Assembly: GCA_905212515.1 (NCBI GenBank) | Contig: CAJMEU010000057.1 | Coordinates: 1-15,988 of the forward strand | Source of the DNA: an uncultured Oscillospiraceae bacterium | Lineage (GTDB): Bacteria > Bacillota > Clostridia > Oscillospirales > Ruminococcaceae | Reading direction: 5' to 3' | Length of the DNA stretch: 15,988 bases | Part shown: positions 13,667 through 15,988 of the stretch, one piece after another | Layout of the letters: each line of letters starts with the position of its first letter | Numbering within the stretch: position 1 is the stretch's first letter | The notes under the pieces: model-generated | Told to the model about the DNA's origin: nothing | The model's input: the letters and a program-made list of their open reading frames with translations, nothing else | The model's database searches: none | Made by a program: the position numbers and the translations under genes

Positions 13667-14056
13667 ATGGACCGGGAAAAAGGCAACGAGGAACTGCGGG
13701 AGGCTGCGCCTGAGGCGGGCGAACAGCTTTTGGCCGCTTCGCCTGAAACCATTGAAACAATGCGGGAAGAACTGCCGGACGACGAGGTGCTGTACGATTT
13801 GGCAGAGCTGTTCAAGGTGTTTGGGGATTCCACCCGCGTTAAGATCCTGTACGTGCTGTTCGAGAGCGAATTGTGCGTCAACGACATTGCCCAGTGCCTG
13901 AACATGACCCCTTCGGCGGTGAGCCATCAGCTGCGCATTTTGAAAAACAGCAAGCTGGCCAAGTTTCGCCGGGAGGGCAAAGCGATTTTTTATTCCCTGG
14001 ACGATGAGCACGTGCGCTCCATGATCGCCCTGGGGCTGGAGCATATCTCCGAATAA
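13667..14056 (+). CDS. ArsR/SmtB-family metal-sensing repressor (CzrA/SmtB-like site)
   Basis: 129 aa from ATG 13667 (AAAGGAGG 5 bp before it); an upstream in-frame ATG at 13628 lies in the operator and lacks a ribosome site. A winged helix covers about 45-110 with the recognition helix MTPSAVSHQLRILKNS. The alpha-5 metal site of zinc sensors can be traced as D113-x-H115 and H126-x-x-E129 (DDEHVRSMIALGLEHISE). The CadC-type alpha-3N site is not complete: the family's ELCVCD reads ELCVND here, leaving only C70. A Zn (or Co) sensor is therefore more likely than a Cd/Pb thiolate sensor. It represses its own operon with the HMA protein and ATPase until metal binds. An acidic N-terminal extension of about 40 residues has no assigned role. 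Confidence 0.9.
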   Translation: MDREKGNEELREAAPEAGEQLLAASPETIETMREELPDDEVLYDLAELFKVFGDSTRVKILYVLFESELCVNDIAQCLNMTPSAVSHQLRILKNSKLAKFRREGKAIFYSLDDEHVRSMIALGLEHISE

Positions 14057-14098
14057 ACCGGCCTGTGGGCCGACAACAACAGAAAGGGTGTGCAACAG

Positions 14099-14314
14099 AT
14101 GCAAAAGAAATTCAAGCTGGAAGTGGACTGCGCCAACTGCGCGGCCAAAATGGAGGAAGCCGCCAAAAAGGTGGCGGGCGTGAACAGCGTCACCGTCAGC
14201 TTTATGAGCCAGAAAATGGTGGTGGACGCCCAGGACGACCGGTTCGACGCCGTGATGCGGGACATTGTGAAAGCCTGCAAAAAGGTGGAGCCCGACTGCG
14301 AGATCTATTTGTAA
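14099..14314 (+). CDS. Stand-alone HMA-domain metal-binding protein
   Basis: 71 aa from ATG 14099 (GAAAGGG about 10 bp before it; a GTG at 14090 has no room for a site). A single ferredoxin-like HMA domain: MQKKFKLEVDCANCAAKMEEAAKKV carries the CxxC metal site (DCANCA), followed by VNSVTVSFMSQKMVV and a final CEIYL. HMA domains of this DCANCA type are the N-terminal metal-binding modules of Zn/Cd/Pb P1B ATPases, and the ATPase encoded next lacks one. It probably acts in the cytoplasm as a detached metal donor or regulatory domain for that pump. It lies 42 bp after the repressor and 60 bp before the ATPase. Confidence 0.87.
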   Translation: MQKKFKLEVDCANCAAKMEEAAKKVAGVNSVTVSFMSQKMVVDAQDDRFDAVMRDIVKACKKVEPDCEIYL

Positions 14315-14360
14315 AAAAGGCGAGCCTTTGGTTTATCCCCCAAAGGCTTTACCTTTTATA
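14315..14360 (+). promoter_or_regulatory. Intergenic hairpin between the HMA gene and the ATPase
   Basis: A 9-bp perfect stem (AGCCTTTGG 14323-14331 with CCAAAGGCT 14340-14348), extendable past a bulge by AAAAGG/CCTTTT arms, begins right after the HMA stop. The T tract after it is weak. It may stabilise the HMA mRNA or partly terminate, giving more HMA protein than pump. Confidence 0.45.
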
Positions 14361-14374
14361 TGGAGGGAAACGAG

Positions 14375-15988
14375 ATGAACAAAAAGCAAAAGCGGATGCT
14401 GCTGCGCATCCTGGCGGCGGCGCTGCTGTGGGTGGTGCTGGAGCTTGTCCCCACGCCGGAATACGCACAGCTGGCGCTGTATTTGATCCCCTATCTGATC
14501 ATCGGCTACGACATCCTGCGCAAGGCCGTGCTGGGCATTGTGCACGGTGAGATCTTTGACGAGAATTTTTTGATGGCCATCGCCACTGTGGGCGCCCTGG
14601 CCCTGGGCAGTTACGGCGAGAGCGTGGAAGTGATGCTGTTTTACCAGATCGGCGAGCTGTTCCAAAGCTACGCGGTGGGCAAAAGCCGGCGCAACATCAC
14701 CGCCCTGATGGATATCCGGCCGGACTATGCCAACATTGAACGGGACGGCCAGCTGGTGCAGGCGGACCCCGACGAGGTGGCTGTGGGCGATATCATCGTG
14801 GTGCGCCCCGGCGAGCGGGTGCCCCTGGACGGCGTTGTGCTGGAGGGCAACTCCACCCTGAACACCAGCGCCCTGACCGGCGAGAGCCTGCCGCGGGAAG
14901 TGAATTCCGGGGACGACATCATCAGCGGCTGCGTGAATACCACCGGCCTTTTGCGGGTGCAGGTGACGAAGCCCTTCGGTGAATCCACGGTGAGCAAGAT
15001 CCTTGACCTGGTGGAAAACTCCAGCCTGAAAAAGGCCAAGGCCGAAAACTTCATCACTAAGTTCGCCCACTATTACACCCCCGCCGTGTGCATCGGCGCG
15101 GCGGTGCTGGCCTTTGTGCCCCCGCTGTTTTTGGGTGGCTGGGCGCTGTGGATCAGCCGCGCGCTGACCTTCCTGGTCATCAGCTGCCCCTGCGCGCTGG
15201 TCATCAGCATTCCCCTTTCGTTCTTCGGCGGCATCGGCGGCGCCAGCCGGGCCGGCATCCTGGTGAAGGGCGGCAACTACCTGGAGGCCCTGGCCGACAC
15301 CCGCGTTGCGGTGTTCGACAAGACGGGCACCCTGACCAAAGGCGTGTTCGCCGTTGCACAGACGCTGGCCGCCCCCGGCGTGGAAGAGGCCGCGCTGCTG
15401 GAGACGGCCGCCTTGGCCGAGAGCTATTCCAGCCACCCCATCAGCCGCAGTTTGCGGGACGCGGTGGGCCATGAGCTGGACCCCGTCCGCGTGACAGAGG
15501 TGGAGGAGATTGCGGGGCACGGCGTGACTGCCAAGGTGGACGGCAGACCCGTGGCGGTGGGCAACGCCCGCCTGATGGAGCGCCAGGGCGTGGACTACAC
15601 GCCCAACCCCCAGCCGGGCACGGTGGTGTACGTGGCGGCGGAGGGGCGGTTTGCCGGCTCGATCCTCATCAGCGACCAGGTAAAGCCCAGCGCGGGAGAG
15701 GCCGTCCGCGGCCTGCAGGCCCAAGGCGTGCGCACGGTGATGCTGACCGGCGACGCGGCCCCGGTGGCCGACGCCGTGGGCCGGGAGCTGGGGATGGACG
15801 AAGTGTACAGCGAACTGCTGCCCGCGGACAAAGTGAGCCAGGTGGAGCGCCTGCTGGCGGAGAAGCCCGCCCGCAGCACGCTGGCCTTTGTGGGCGACGG
15901 CATCAACGACGCGCCGGTACTGTCGCGCGCGGACATCGGCATCGCCATGGGCGCCATGGGCAGCGATGCGGCCATCGAGGCCGCCGAC
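14375..15988 (+). CDS. Zn/Cd-exporting P1B-type ATPase (CadA/ZntA-like), 3' end cut by window
   Basis: 538 codons from ATG 14375 (GGAGGG 7 bp before it), open to the window edge. Inner-membrane heavy-metal pump with motifs in order: actuator LTGES (167-171), transmembrane metal site SCPC (270-273), phosphorylated Asp315 in DKTGT, the P1B-specific His-Pro (SSHPIS, H354-P355), TGD (458-460) and GDGINDAP (507-514), then the start of MGAMGSDAAIEAAD. CPC with ALVISIPLSFFGGIGGASRAGILVKG is the pattern of the Zn/Cd/Pb/Co group rather than the copper group. No HMA domain precedes the first membrane helix; the CxxC module is encoded separately upstream. The missing end should hold the last two membrane helices and the conserved Asp of the metal site. 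Confidence 0.92.
   Translation, partial: MNKKQKRMLLRILAAALLWVVLELVPTPEYAQLALYLIPYLIIGYDILRKAVLGIVHGEIFDENFLMAIATVGALALGSYGESVEVMLFYQIGELFQSYAVGKSRRNITALMDIRPDYANIERDGQLVQADPDEVAVGDIIVVRPGERVPLDGVVLEGNSTLNTSALTGESLPREVNSGDDIISGCVNTTGLLRVQVTKPFGESTVSKILDLVENSSLKKAKAENFITKFAHYYTPAVCIGAAVLAFVPPLFLGGWALWISRALTFLVISCPCALVISIPLSFFGGIGGASRAGILVKGGNYLEALADTRVAVFDKTGTLTKGVFAVAQTLAAPGVEEAALLETAALAESYSSHPISRSLRDAVGHELDPVRVTEVEEIAGHGVTAKVDGRPVAVGNARLMERQGVDYTPNPQPGTVVYVAAEGRFAGSILISDQVKPSAGEAVRGLQAQGVRTVMLTGDAAPVADAVGRELGMDEVYSELLPADKVSQVERLLAEKPARSTLAFVGDGINDAPVLSRADIGIAMGAMGSDAAIEAAD

Noticed and set aside
14333..15724. 463-codon minus-strand frame opposite the ATPase
   Set aside because: Shadow of the P1B ATPase; no motif and no ribosome site.
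1..15988. CRISPR arrays, insertion sequences, phage genes, tRNA or rRNA
   Set aside because: I looked for spaced direct repeats, transposase motifs, integrases and RNA gene signatures on both strands and saw none.

Overview
GC-rich, compactly organised bacterial DNA. Operons are tight, with ATGA overlaps and gaps of 4-54 bp. Ribosome-binding sites are strong and AGGAGG-like, promoters are consensus sigma-A type, and gene blocks are closed by intrinsic terminators. With BlaI/M56 wall-sensing genes, a BspA-like leucine-rich surface protein and a PotD-type lipoprotein, this suggests a high-GC gut Clostridia member (Oscillospiraceae/Ruminococcaceae type). The taxon is an inference from style, not from a marker gene.

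Layout: (1) 3-1435 (+) is the end of a polyamine-type ABC transporter operon, potC (partial) then potD, closed by a terminator shared with the convergent block. (2) 5686-1512 (-) is a three-gene cell-envelope operon: a BlaI/MecI-type repressor, an 875-aa BlaR1-like M56 protease fused to two M23 peptidase domains, and a secreted coiled-coil M23 peptidase. Its promoter is consensus and carries two BlaI-like dyads. (3) 9732-5800 (-) is a five-gene operon: a Crp/Fnr-family regulator, a membrane-anchored protein, a polytopic GT-C-like membrane protein, a DedA-family protein and the tRNA t6A dehydratase TcdA. (4) 9870-11147 (+) is larA, nickel-pincer lactate racemase, divergent from the Crp/Fnr gene across a tandem palindromic operator, as in the larR-larA arrangement of Lactobacillus plantarum. 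(5) 13344-11245 (-) is a secreted BspA-like LRR / InlB-B / Big_2 / DUF4214 protein. Its ~175-nt leader holds a consensus promoter, a 16-codon upstream ORF with a G8 run, and an intrinsic terminator before the structural gene, which suggests attenuation. (6) 13594-15988 (+) is a metal-efflux operon: an ArsR/SmtB repressor with an intact alpha-5 metal site, a stand-alone HMA metallochaperone, and a P1B-type Zn/Cd ATPase without its own HMA domain. The ATPase runs off the window end.

The most unusual items are the M56-M23-M23 fusion, which has a lipoprotein-like signal inside it and sits beside a paralogous M23 gene, and the leader-ORF/poly-G/terminator arrangement before the LRR protein. LarA can be assigned with unusual certainty because eight active-site residues fall at the same numbers as in the L. 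plantarum enzyme.
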